Assembly (NCBI GenBank): GCA_019454045.1
Contig: SKCR01037650.1
Coordinates: forward strand, 1-64,000
Source of the DNA: Zanthoxylum bungeanum
Taxonomy: Eukaryota > Streptophyta > Magnoliopsida > Sapindales > Rutaceae
Direction of reading: 5' to 3'
DNA length: 64,000 bases
In this document: positions 21,906-33,250 of the stretch, in pieces
Numbering within the stretch: the first letter of the stretch is position 1
Layout of the letters: every line of letters begins with the position of its first letter
Position numbers and translations under genes: made by a program
Notes under the pieces: generated by a model
What the model was told of the DNA's origin: nothing
The model's database searches: none
The model's input: the letters and a program-made list of their open reading frames with translations, nothing else

Positions 21906-22399
21906 TGTTTGTTGTGTATGTGTTGTAAATCACTCATAACATGCATAATAAACTTAATCATTCAAAACATGTCAAAATTTAATAACATGATTAAGTAACA
22001 AGAAAAACCTGGAAAAAGATGAATGTGATGATGAAACTGAATCCAAGTCGAGATGGATCTCTGTCCTTAAGAACGTATTAGCCTCCGTCACAGGTGCTTC
22101 ACGGATTCGAATTGGCCAATGTTCTCCCAAGATAATTTAGTTGCTTCTTGTCCAAAGAGCACTATTTGACAAGTATTCGAACTGGAAATAATGGCAATAA
22201 CTCTCTCTAAAACTTGAAAACTAAGTCACAACACTCCATCTTCATTCTTTTTTACAAAGCCTTCTTTTATAAGGCATGGAGGGGTGCCAATACACCCCTT
22301 GGGGTGGGATACAACCCTTCTCATGATTGTGTCTTTCCCTTGCACCCCTTAATGCCAAAAAGACAAAACCACCCCTAAATATTATAAGAATTTTCAACA
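21906..22399 (-). mobile_element. Copia-A 5' LTR (intact)
   Basis: This 494-bp LTR runs from TGTTTGTTGTGTATG to TTTTCAACA on the plus strand and is followed by the target duplication GGTAT (22,400-22,404). It supplied the reference for rejoining the split left LTR. Confidence 0.92.
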
Positions 22400-22404
22400 G
22401 GTAT

Positions 22405-23952
22405 TTTATTTGCTTAGTTTTTGATAAGTTTGTTTTGTTTTAGAGCTATCATTTTGATTTGTACTTCAAAAAACTGTCATTTTTAGGTGGGAAGGTGTTT
22501 CATCCTTGATTTGGATGATTGGTGTGTTGCTGTTTTGTTGAAATTTGTGATTTTGTTTGGTTGGTGTTTTTACCTTATGTCTAAGGATCAAATTTATGTT
22601 GTTTTGGACTTGGGCATTGAGATTAATTAACGGTTGATCTCATGGTTTAAAAATTGAAATTCAATGTTTTAAGGTAGGTCTTCCTTTTTTGGTGTTCATT
22701 TAGGTGGAACTAGGAGTAGTATTTGGCATGCAATTTTTTATTTTTAATGTCTACGATCTTCGGCTGGACCCATTTTGTTGATTTTTCAGTCTAGGGACTG
22801 ATTGTGATCAGTGATCAAACTCTTGTATGCCTTCCTTTCATGTGATAAATTCGGTTCGCCATGGAGTTCCCTTTGAAGCATTAACGATCATTAAAATGCA
22901 AACTTTGTTTTGCTTGATAATTTTCTTGGACTATTTGCATTTGTGTTTGTGATTACTGTTTCACTTTTCTTGATACAATCTATGGATTTACTATATAGCT
23001 TGCACTTTAATTCTTGCTGTTTGAGGAAAATGGATCTGTTTGCTATGTAGAGCCATTAAACCGAATTATATGGCAACTTATGCCATTTGGACTTCTTGAC
23101 ATGTTAAGATGATCGTTGTCACTAATCTTATATATTATGTGATTGGTATTTCTAGTGAAACCTGTACCTAGTTAGAATCTTATAATCTTAAACTTCATTG
23201 AGGAGTTTTTTTTCTTTGGTTACCTTGTGGACACCTTATTCAAAGGCCCTACACCTTTTTCCTTTTTCACCAAAGGGGGGTGCATTTCTTGTAAGAGCCT
23301 GGGGCAGCCGGGGGTTTTATCTGTTCCACTTAAGCTCGGGTCGAGTGATTTGGCAGGGGGGTTTCCAATGTTTCCAAATAAAAAAAGGCCCCATCTTGTC
23401 TTTTTTTCTTTCACTGTCTTAATAGCGAATGGACTCTTCCTTTTTTCTTTTATTTTGTATGTGTATTTGTGTTGGGCTTGTTTGTGGTCTTTGACAAGTT
23501 TTTAATTTCTTTTTCCGAGATATTTTACTGATGGAGAAATATTTAATGCGGTGTGCTGCTGAGCTAGTTTATTGGAGATTTCTTTATGTCCCGTGAACTT
23601 TGCGATTTCTGAGTGGCTGCTGGAACTGGCTTGCCTTCACAATAAGGACTTTGATCATAATGGCGCGGTAGCAGTTTCTTTAGTTAATCCTAGCTAAAAT
23701 GGATCTATTAATTACCTGACAGTAGAACTTCTACAACATGGACTAGACAGAGTCGATATTTTCAGGGGCTGGAGCTGTTTGTTGTTAGTTGGCCTGGATT
23801 GACTTCTTAACATAAAATTAGAGAATCTGACTGTTGACATTATAATGGTGAACAGGTGAAGCACTATAAAAAATAATACGCAGAAGCTGTCAGTCCTTAA
23901 TAAGTTTGTGGAACTTAAGTAGTGCTGGTTGTTTATCATTTTAATAAATACA
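22405..23952 (+). other. T-rich, intron-like host DNA
   Basis: This stretch between Copia-A and the ankyrin exon is T-rich without long plausible frames, like a plant intron. It contains a GC-richer pocket at about 23,230-23,400 (GGGGCAGCCGGGGG, GGCAGGGGGG) unlike its surroundings. I found no transposon ends around that pocket. Confidence 0.4.
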
Positions 23953-24202
23953 ATGATGGAGGTGCTAGTTTCACCTCATGGACAGAAGCAGACTCTACAA
24001 TCACCTCTCGTAAATATTCACTTGGTGGATTTTGGAAAGATATGTGTCTTGTTGTGAGGGAAGGGTCTTTGACTGAAGTAGAATCAGCATTAGCACTGCT
24101 TAAGAAGAATGGAGGTAATATTAATTAAAGGAACACGTTTGGCCTGACTCCTCTTCATATTGCTATTTGGAGAAACCACGTTCCCACTGACCCTCATGCT
24201 AG
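23953..24202 (+). pseudogene. Exon fragment of an ankyrin-repeat gene (possibly ankyrin/RCC1 type), broken
   Basis: The plus strand reads MMEVLVSPHGQKQTLQSPL from ATG 23,953. After a one-base slip it reads KDMCLVVREGSLTEVESALA followed by a lysine-rich turn and GGNIN, then a TAA stop, then FGLTPLHIAIWRNHVP. TPLHIA is the ankyrin-repeat signature. The start and spacing resemble, from memory, plant proteins that combine ankyrin and RCC1 repeats. About ten residues that should complete the repeat are missing before DPHAR, after which GTGTGT could be a splice donor. No further exon is recognisable before the transposon at 24,824. The frameshift, stop and deletion mean a pseudogene fragment. Confidence 0.55.
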
Positions 24203-24815
24203 GGTGTGTTACTTTTCCTTACCCTTAGTTTATATAAATGATATATTGAAATGGATATCTTTTAGTTCTTATGCTTTAGAATGTTTATGTTCTTGTTTTT
24301 TTGTAATAAAATTAGTTTATGTTTATTGTAATGAATACCTATATATGTTCTTGTTTTTATTTTTTTTTATTTTATTTATTTATTTTTTTATATATAATCT
24401 TGATTCTTGGTTGTGTTGTTAGTTTGATTACTATTGAACTTTTGTTGCCTACTTTTGGTATATCTTGAAATGGTGTTATAGATTTGTCTGTCAAAGACTC
24501 AATTTAAGTATTTTTCCTGGATTCCGGTAGCTCTTTTTGGCTAAAAATATGCTTGCAAGTATTTATGAACTCGGTTGTGTTAACTCATAATCATTATTTT
24601 TAATTTCGGAAGTTTGATATATCTAGTAGATTTTTTTTTTTTTTTTTTTTTTTGGTAGAATCTATCCATAGTTGAAAATAGGAAAATTCATGTCGTTTAA
24701 GTGATGATGTGGTTCAATTAAGTATGGTGCTCCACTTCAGGGTAGGAACATGTATTTATCCCTTTTAAGAAGTGTTCTAAAAGATAATATAGATTGTCGT
24801 CTAGACTTATCTTAA
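24203..24815. other. AT-rich non-coding stretch
   Basis: This may be a former intron of the ankyrin gene, with long T and AT runs (about 24,350-24,400; 24,632-24,653). A phrase 'gattccggtagctctttttgg' near 24,522 faintly recalls the next exon of such a gene but is too short to call. Confidence 0.35.
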
Positions 24816-24823
24816 GTGTTAGG

Positions 24824-25371
24824 TAGAGGTGGCAAAACGAATCAACAAATCGAATTTATATCGAATCCTAAACGAATCGAATCGAGATATGATGGATTCA
24901 TATTCAATTCGTTTATTAAACGAATCCTAATATCAAGATTCGTATTCGATTCGTTTATTAAACGAATCGAATACGAATATTCGTTTAGTCATGATATTAT
25001 TTAATATAATAATTTATCATAGTTAATTTACATTAATTTTTCATAAATATATACATATAAAATATGTAATTAATTTATTTATTAAAAATACCTCATAAAA
25101 TATCGAAAATATTACTTTTTATATGGTAATTAGCCATAATTTCTCGAATCTTAATTGAAAAATAATAATAACTAGTAAAAGAAAATAATAAAACGAATCA
25201 TAAACGAATAAACGAATCCATGAGCTTAAATTCGTATTTGATTCGTTTAATAAACAAATCGATTCTAATTGACCCATTTATTAAACGAATCCAGTTTTTC
25301 AAACTCGTATTCGCTTTAAAGCAAATCGAATCAAACAAATAAACGAATCCTGACCCAAATTGACACCTCTA
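24824..25371. mobile_element. hAT-type MITE with 8-bp target duplication
   Basis: This 548-bp AT-rich element has ends TAGAGGTGGCAAAACGA and, inverted, TAGAGGTGTCAATTTGGG. The perfect 8-bp duplication GTGTTAGG flanks it (24,816-24,823 and 25,372-25,379). Eight-base duplications with TAGAGGTG termini fit the hAT superfamily. Subterminal regions are full of AAACGAATC and its complement, plausible transposase sites. There is no coding capacity, so it is non-autonomous. Confidence 0.85.
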
Positions 25372-25380
25372 GTGTTAGGT

Positions 25381-25881
25381 AGTACCTGATTATCACGATT
25401 ACGCCGTTCTAGTTTGGTCTTCTACTTTGGCTAAATGTGATATTGTTTGGCAATCTTGTGATTGGCCTCACACAGTCTTATGGATGAGGCAGTATTGTAG
25501 CAGTTCGTTATGTCATTTGATTGTTCGGCTCTCATTTACAGCTTCAATATACTTTATTTGGAGAGAGAGGAATGCTCGACTTCATGGTAAGCCTCATCGA
25601 CCTCCTAGTGTGATTCAGAGTGATATTATATTTACTGTGCGGGGACGTGCTAATTTATTAAAGAAAGTGAAACCATCTTATGAAAATAGATAGTTTCACC
25701 ATTCTTGGCATTTTTCCGATGACATTTTCTGAGTTTCATTTTTTTATTTTGCCGATTGTCTGTTTGGCTGTAGTTGCTTAGCTATTCTTTAACTTTTTCT
25801 CTCTGGGATATGCCCATGTACTGTTGTTGAATTTTTCTTTTTAATTAATATACTTACCTTATCCAAAAAAAAAATGTTAAA
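25381..25881 (+). mobile_element. 5'-truncated LINE tail
   Basis: An open frame at 25,427-25,693 encodes the C-terminal end of a plant L1 ORF2 (SIYFIWRERNARLHG, then RGRANLLKK). A ~185-bp untranslated 3' end and an A10 tail at about 25,866-25,875 follow. Upstream RT is missing, the usual result of incomplete target-primed reverse transcription. Its 5' junction lies just after the hAT MITE and was not resolved. Confidence 0.65.
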
Positions 25882-26513
25882 CCATTCTCATTCATTTGTG
25901 TAGTCTATCTTCAATATCGACCTTGTATGAACATAATAATAATTAGTTAAAAAAAATCATATGGACAAAGAACATTTTTAAGTGAGAGGAGAAAAGAGAG
26001 AGAAGATTAGAAGTATAGTGGACCCTTGAGATTAGTTGAGTAAAGTGGTCGAAGGGAGAGCTAAAGTTTACAAATCAAGTTTGATTTGATAAGCCAATGA
26101 AAGATATTAATTTTTGTGATAGAGATTCAATTGTTCAATTATTTGTAACAATGTGTCTTATATTGTCCATCACATGTCACCAATTGTTTTCACCAACTAA
26201 TGAAATTAAAATTAGTTCATTTTCTCGAGGAACTTACAGTAAACAAGACTATCACTTAATTAGAGATTAAAAAAAAAAGGTGAGGTTTGAATCTGCGTAG
26301 TTTAATAAGAAACTGATATTGGAAATGTCGTGATTAATCTGAAAGGGTAAAATTGATATTTCGTATATTACAAATATGAAAAAAAAAAAAAACTAATTAA
26401 TCTAAGAGTATTTAGTTAACTCAATATGAATAATGACTAATTTGATACAATTAGAAAAATTATTTTTATTTAAAAAAATATAATAAATTAAGGATACATG
26501 TGTTATTATTCAT
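25882..26513. other. AT-rich intergenic DNA
   Basis: No gene or element boundary is recognised. The 11 bases TTATTATTCAT at 26,503-26,513 are the left target duplication of the MITE that follows. Confidence 0.45.
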
Positions 26514-26890
26514 AGGGATGATAGAAATCCCCAAGAGGACGGAGAGCCTTCTCAATTGGGGAGGGGATCGATAATGAAAATTGAAAAAATTAACGTTGTG
26601 GACAAGGATGAGGAAATTTAATAACCATTTCTTATTCGGTGAATGAATATAGATTAGGTAAAATCCTCATCCTCTCCCATTACCAATTTAAATTATTATT
26701 ATTTTTTTAATTTTTTATAAATATATTTAAATTCTATTTACACTTTTATATATGTGAAAATAAAAAATATTATAGTATTTATAAAAATATATAAATTATA
26801 AATAGCAAAAGGATTTAAATGAAATAATTATATATATATATATAATCATCATTTTTTAACAAGGGATCCATCATTTTATTAAGTCACAGA
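26514..26890. mobile_element. GGGGA-type MITE, left part
   Basis: This is the left 377 bp of a DNA transposon remnant beginning AGGGATGATAGAAATCCCC. The right part is at 36,687-37,016 and ends, inverted, AGAGATGACAATGGGG. TATTATTCAT flanks both outer ends (26,504-26,513; 37,017-37,026), a 10-11 bp duplication. Copia-B inserted in the middle. Without it the element is about 0.7 kb. Confidence 0.65.
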
Positions 26891-28859
26891 TGTAAGTGTT
26901 CCTAGAACATGCCAAGATCGTCTAAGAGTGATTCGTGTGTGAATTATCAAGAGAGTTGCGGAATACTCACACTGATTGGTTGAGGAGATTTCAAAAATTC
27001 CTTCTTTGTTGGATGTGTTGAAAGCTTCGGAGCTTGAAATCGAGTTCCATACTCTCGGGTGAGTTTCCCTATCACCTTGATTCACTCCTTTAAGTACTAG
27101 CTTGGAACAAAATGAAAGAAAAATTTTCTCCTCCAAGGAGCTCAAAGTTTCGGCCATGGGAGAGAGTTTAGGAGAGAGTGAATAGTTCACACTTAATCCA
27201 AAAAGTGTGTGAGTTGACTTGGTTGGTATGTGTTTTAAAATAATCCAATTATTTTTCAAACAACTTCCATCACAATTAAATGTAGCCAACTACTCACATC
27301 AACTGTCAAAAGCTTGATGTAAGTAAAGTGGGTCTCACCACTTTAAATTCAAAATTTGAGTTGGCTTACTCAACACACTTTAGGCCCGGTTTCGTTTAAT
27401 CCGATTAAACGAATTTTCCGTCGCAACGTAATTAAATCTAATTTAATTAAATAATAATGCCTCGCAAAATTATTACGGAAGTCGCTAACGAATTAATTCT
27501 AAATTAACTCGTTCGCTTGAATTAAAATCCAATTTTAATTTCGCGTTGAAATCTAATTTCAATTAATATATCCGATATATTATTTTAGCCCATTTAAATA
27601 AATTAAATAGAAAAATCCAATTTAACTATTAAATTTATTTTGCCGATTAATTCCAAATTAATCGTGTTCTCTCTTCTCGACGAATTTAATCCCAGATAAA
27701 TTCTCGTCGCAATTAATCCCAGATTAATTCTTTCTCTTTTAAATAATCCCAGATTAATTTATTACCGTAATTATTCCCAGATTAATTTTTTCTCTCATAA
27801 TTAATCCCATATTAATTTTTTGTTTGAGTCAGATCTCATCGGTGAATCTTTGGGAAGCGACCCAAGAGATCCCTGGATATGTTGGCAGTAAATACAGTCA
27901 TTGGACTATCCGAATACGTGCGTACCCGATACCACGTTCTTACCGATTTACAAGACATGGTTGGCTTCTAGCAAAATACCGTGCCTACCAATTCTCCAGA
28001 AATATTCTTCTGTGGAATACAAGATCTTTGTCAGGCGTAGTATACGTAGTATTGCGTATAACGATCCAATATCGATATCACATGCTAGGCCTAGGGCTGG
28101 ACTTGTGTCTGCCCCGTACGAAGCATATATCGGATCTCTGGTAACTAGTCTATATAATCGGATAATCATGACCTAGTCATATTGTCCTGATGACTGCATA
28201 CTAAAGAGTACTAGTTCCGTATCCTGCGTGATCATCATCTCCATATGACTGAAGTGATACTTCCATCTTGACATCACATCCAATACACTACGATTCTCAA
28301 TATACCCAGAAGAGGCGTACACAGAACTTGTTAAAGCCTCGGACGACCAAAACCAAAGTATACTGATTGTCGCAAGTATTAGCGATGCAAGTCTCAGGTT
28401 AAGACCAAATACACCTACCCTGATTCGGATTCCCATAGACACATAGTTATACTACCAATGGGATTCCGATGGGTCTATCCAGAGCGAAGCTGTTTCCGTA
28501 CCATCGGTAAACAGAACCTCCTATTACACTTGCATGAGTATCCAATACCGAAATATATGAGAACTATGCCGTTACGCTTCCAAAACACGCACAAGTGTAA
28601 TACTAGTCTATTCCGTATTATCGATGTCCAGTCTCGATAATACTACGACTATGGATATTTAATGATTAAACCTTAGTGGATTAATATTGTCTCATATCTT
28701 ATTAATCTGGTACTAATCATATGGACTTTTATCATTTATATATCCCGGTAATCCAATTACAAATGATAAAAGAGTAATTTCATTTGTCACATAGTTAATT
28801 TGTACAACAACGCCATGTTCTGTACAAATAGTGATGTTATGGGTCATAATTGTCCAACA
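26891..28859 (-). mobile_element. Copia-B 3' LTR
   Basis: This 1,969-bp LTR runs from TGTAAGTGTTCCTAGAACAT to ATTGTCCAACA on the plus strand. It includes the block of degenerate AATTAATCCCAGATTAATT repeats (about 27,650-27,820). Confidence 0.9.
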
Positions 28860-28874
28860 ATCTCCCACTTGGAA
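28860..28874 (-). promoter_or_regulatory. Copia-B polypurine tract
   Basis: On the coding strand this reads TTCCAAGTGGGAGAT immediately before the 3' LTR (TGTTGGACAATTATG). It is a standard copia polypurine tract. Confidence 0.85.
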
Positions 28875-31330
28875 TATAGCCAATCACTCAAGTGTCCTAC
28901 ACCTGAACTATGTATGGGTCGCTCAAACTTCTGATGAGAAACAGCTTTTGTCAGCGGATTTGCAATGTTATCATCTGATGCGTTTTATTCGATCATCACA
29001 TCGCCACGATGTATGATCGAACGATTCAGATGATATAGTCGAAGTGTATACTTGGATCGTTGATGAGACCGTGGTTCCTTAGCCTGTGTTGTAGCCTAGC
29101 TCAGCTGCTATTAGAACTACTCCTAATCTAATTAGGAATATTATAGATCCAAAATGCTTCTTTTGCTGCCTCAGCTGCAGCAATATTCCGCTTTTGTTAT
29201 TTATTCGGCAACAGTATCTTGCTTGGAAGATTTCCAGCTCACTGTTTCGTTATTCAAACTAAATATGTACCTTATTGCGACTTAAAGTCGTCTTTATCGG
29301 TTTGGAAACTTGCAGCGGTGAACCTAGTTACCTCAAGTTCTATTTTCCCCATATTTCTAGAAAGCATCCTTAGTTCGTCCAAGATACTCAAAGATGTTCT
29401 TTACATTAATCCAGTGACCATCACCTGGATTGGCCTGATTGTGACTCCATATGCTCAAAGCATATGAGACATCAGGTCACGTACATAACAAAATGTACGA
29501 ACTATGGGAGGGTTGTCAGCAGCTTTCTAGATCTATCTCAGTAGATCTTTATTCCTAGAATAAAGTCTGCTTCTCCCAGGTATTCCATGGAGAATTTTAA
29601 TGAAAGCCAAGCTTTCACCGATTATTTAATATGGGAATATCATTTCCAAGAAATAATATGTCATCAACGTATAAGACAATCATTGTCAGTGCGCTCCCAT
29701 TAACCTTCTTATATACACAAGAATCATATTCGTTTTGAATGAAATCATATACCATTATGATCTTATCAAAACGTTGGTTCCAAGAACACAATGCTTGCTT
29801 CAATCCATAAATGGATCGATTTAACTTGCAAACCTTGTTTGCATATTTTGGCACAACAAAATCGTCAGGATGTTGTAAACATCCTCCAAAAGGTTTCCGT
29901 TAAGGAAAGCGGTTTTGACGTCCATATGCCATATTTCATAAATGAAATATGCAGCATTAGCAAGCATTATCCAAATGGACTTAATCATGGCAACATGTGA
30001 AAAAGTTTCGTCGTAGTCGACACTATGTCGTTGACGATACCCTTTCTGTACAAGCCTAGCTATGTACATTTGTATGTTGCCGTCCATGTACGTCTTCCTG
30101 GAGACTTATATAGTACCAATAGGCACAATACCTTCTGGTACATCAACCAGTGTCTAAACTTAGTTGGTATACATGGAATCCATTTCAGACTTCATGGTAC
30201 TTTGCTATAAAAGGAGTGGATACCTTGTATCACTTCCTCATACGTAGTCGATTTGTCTTCCTCAATAAGATTGATATCTACATGAGGTGAGATCAGAAAC
30301 CCATACCTCCCAGGTTGTTTTCTGACTCTCTCCGACCTACGCGGTTCTTGTGTATTCGAAGATTATTGGTATGTTGGTGTTCCGTGAGGACTTGGTGCCT
30401 TGAGCAGTATTACTCTGATTTTCATCGAGTTTTACTTTCCTCCCACTTACCACTGCATATAGGAATTCCTCTTAGGAAAACCGCATGGAGAGCAATAATT
30501 AAATTGTTCTCTTGTGAGTTGTATAAGTACTATACTTTGGTTTCCCTAGGACAACCTACAAATAGGCACTTATTCGATTTGGGTTCTGGTTTGGTATCAT
30601 CCAAACGTATGCCCAGCATTCCCAAATCTTCAAGAATGAGAAACCCGGTTTCTTTCTTGTTCATATCTAATATAGAGTATGTCCAACAGAATTTTGACGG
30701 AACCTTATTCAAAATATGTATTGCACTGTTTAATGCGTATCCCTAGAAGGAAATTGATAGCTCAGAGCGACTCATCATTACCCTTACCATGTCCAACAAA
30801 GTTCGGTTACTCTGTTCAGACGCACCGTCAGATTGAGGTGTCCCGAGAAGAGTCTATTGTCAAAGAATACCATACTCTTTCAAGTAATCTTGAAACTCAT
30901 ATGTTTAAGTATTTTACATTATGGTCCGACCGTAATGTTTTTAATACTTTTATCGGTCTATTTTCTTACTTCGTGTCGAAACTCTTTGAATTACTCAAAA
31001 GTTTCTGACTTGTGTTTCATAAGATACACATAACCGTAATGCGATGCCACATCCGTAAAGGTTACAAAGAATTCATATCCACATCTAGCCTAGCTAGATA
31101 TGGGCCCACTTACGTCACTATGAACGATGGGTAACAGATCGGTGGCACTTGCACTTTTACCAAGTAAAAAGTGTTTTAGGCACTTTGCCTAATAAACTAG
31201 ATTCGTAGACATCATTTGAATTAGAATCAAATTCGTCCTAGTATCCACTCTTCAAAAGTGTGGATATACGAGTCTTGTTTAATGTGTCCCAGACAACAAT
31301 GCCACAAATAAGTCTCATCTGATTAATTCA
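28875..31330 (-). pseudogene. Copia-B integrase, RT and RNase H remnants
   Basis: Recognisable pieces on the minus strand are a GAG-pre-integrase-like YLWHCCLGHI near 31,290-31,320, the RT fragments YRQRHSVDYDETFSHV and MDVKTAFLNGNLLEDVYN (30,087-29,870), and the RT stretch CKLNRSIYGLKQA with catalytic LYVDDILFLGND (29,854-29,615). The RNase H end (NIANPLTKAVSHQKFE) lies near 28,900-28,965, before the PPT. Frames shift many times between them. Polymerase function is lost. Confidence 0.75.
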
Positions 31331-31499
31331 GTTTGAGCTATTATTTGTCATATTATATGTTTGAGATTCATTTATATTCTAAATATAAATACTGTTGTTC
31401 ACATCTAATGTGCTTATCTCAATATCAACTTTATAAACAAAACACATAGTGTTCTAGAATATAAAGGTATACCCGTAACGGGTTATACTAGATATAGAG

Positions 31500-33250
31500 A
31501 TAATGTTCCTAGTCAAACTAGATACATTATAACAGTCACCTAATTTAAGTACATGCCCAAAGGCAGTTCCAAAACTTAGGTTTCTACGGCCAAAACAGCG
31601 ACTCTCGTCTCGTTTCCGATTCGCAGGTCCATCTCATCTGAAGTCATTATCCTGCTAATCAGCAGATCCCGCACATCAATATATATATTTATGTACACAT
31701 CCAGTATCTAAAATCCAATTTTAAAACCAGTAGTGGACATGTTTATAACAACATACTTGAAGCCGAAGCCTTGCCCGTCTTCACTTCATTTCATGTCTGT
31801 CTTGTCCATATGGCAGTCACGCTTCCAGTGACCCCGTTTGCCACAGTTTAGGCAGACATCTTGGGATATGTCATTTGTCTTCACAGAAGACTGTGACGAT
31901 TTTGCCTTTGCCCCTTTTCACATCCCTAGAAGTCTTCGGCCAAGCCTAGACCTTCTGGGATGTAGAAGTAAGATGCGCCTTGTGCTTCTTGCCCATTTGC
32001 AAGCTCAGGCTGTGTCTCCTTGAGCATAGCCATTAACTCTCCAGGAGTTATCTTTTGCAATTGGTACTTCTAAGATTTAAGAATAGATCTATAAAGATCC
32101 TTCAATTTTAATATCATACTATAATGATCTAATCCTTAGTTCTGACGAAGAAATTAACGAGTCATTGCGGCAAGCATAACAAATTGAGCACTAAAGTTAT
32201 CATCACCATGAGTCTTCCAAAGCTCATGCTCCACTATTTGCTCAACTTCGGGCTCATGCCCGAGATGTCACTCTATCAAATAAAGTAACTTCTCGGCTCC
32301 CAGGACTATCCTGAGGTTCTATTCCCAATTTGAAAATTAAAGCCGTAAAAGATATTTTTCACCTAGGATTATGTCATTTGATGCTAATCTTTCAAGTCAT
32401 CTTGATTGATATAGTCCAACTATCCAATCAAAGATTTCGGGTACAATCGAATATAATGATTTCTATAGTCTAACTATATAATCAACTACTATTGATTGGT
32501 TAAATTCAAATATATTGATTACTATAATCCAATTATATAATCAACTATAAATGAAATAGTTTGAATACAGTCCAACTGTTTAATGAAAACAACAATTAAA
32601 TATTAGTCCAACTAATATATATAAATTTTTAATGACGAAAAATGAAATGAGCGCGTATTGGCAAGTATCTAAACGAAATTACAAATTTAGTACTTGCCTC
32701 CCACTATTTTTCGGTGAGCCTCTAACCCTCTGTGGAGTACTCGGGAAACCTAGTTTCCTAGTGGGCTAAGATCCCGTTAAAAAAATACACACAACCTTGA
32801 CTTTGGCCAACAAATTGTATGAAACTTAACTAGGTAGATCTCTAAGACCAATTGGATCTCATCCAATTCCTAGATCCAGTAGGTGGACATCCAAGTCCAA
32901 AACATATATCCAATATATGACAATATATCTGATATATTCCCTAACCTTTTTCCTCTAAATCAACTAAGCCTTGGCTTTGACTCAACAAGCTTAATGATTC
33001 TAGTTAAGCGTGACCCATTGACAGTGGGAAAGCTTCGTAATTGAGGCCGATGAACAAGAAGTGACCTTGACTTTGGCCAACAAATCACAACTTGCCCAAG
33101 GCATACGATATGGAACAAAGCCTTCATGATTCAAACACATCCGCGATGGACAAATGTCTTGACTTTGGCCAACAAACCAATGCCAATCTTGGATCTTGAG
33201 AGAGAATCACTCAATGGATGGAAAAACACTTAATATAAAATGAGTGTTTT
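31500..33250 (-). pseudogene. Copia-B gag and protease remnants
   Basis: A clear zinc knuckle, CLNCGKRGHWKRDC, is encoded on the minus strand at about 31,810-31,855. The region from there to about 33,250 should hold the rest of gag, but no long frame survives. A 19-base block CTTGACTTTGGCCAACAAA occurs three times at 32,796, 33,066 and 33,158. Confidence 0.55.

Larger units (their letters stand above)
4403..22399 (-). mobile_element. Copia-A: Ty1/copia element, split by nested Gypsy-A
   Basis: The element is flanked by the 5-bp duplication GGTAT (4,398-4,402 and 22,400-22,404). It has LTRs that are each 494 bp once the nested insert 4,575-15,739 is removed, giving a copia of about 6.8 kb. 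Coding is on the minus strand, so the right LTR is the 5' LTR and the left one the 3' LTR. By eye the LTRs differ at about 12 bases plus two single-base indels. Gag, protease, integrase, RT and RNase H are all present in Ty1/copia order, but the frame is broken by one frameshift and two in-frame stops. Confidence 0.9.
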
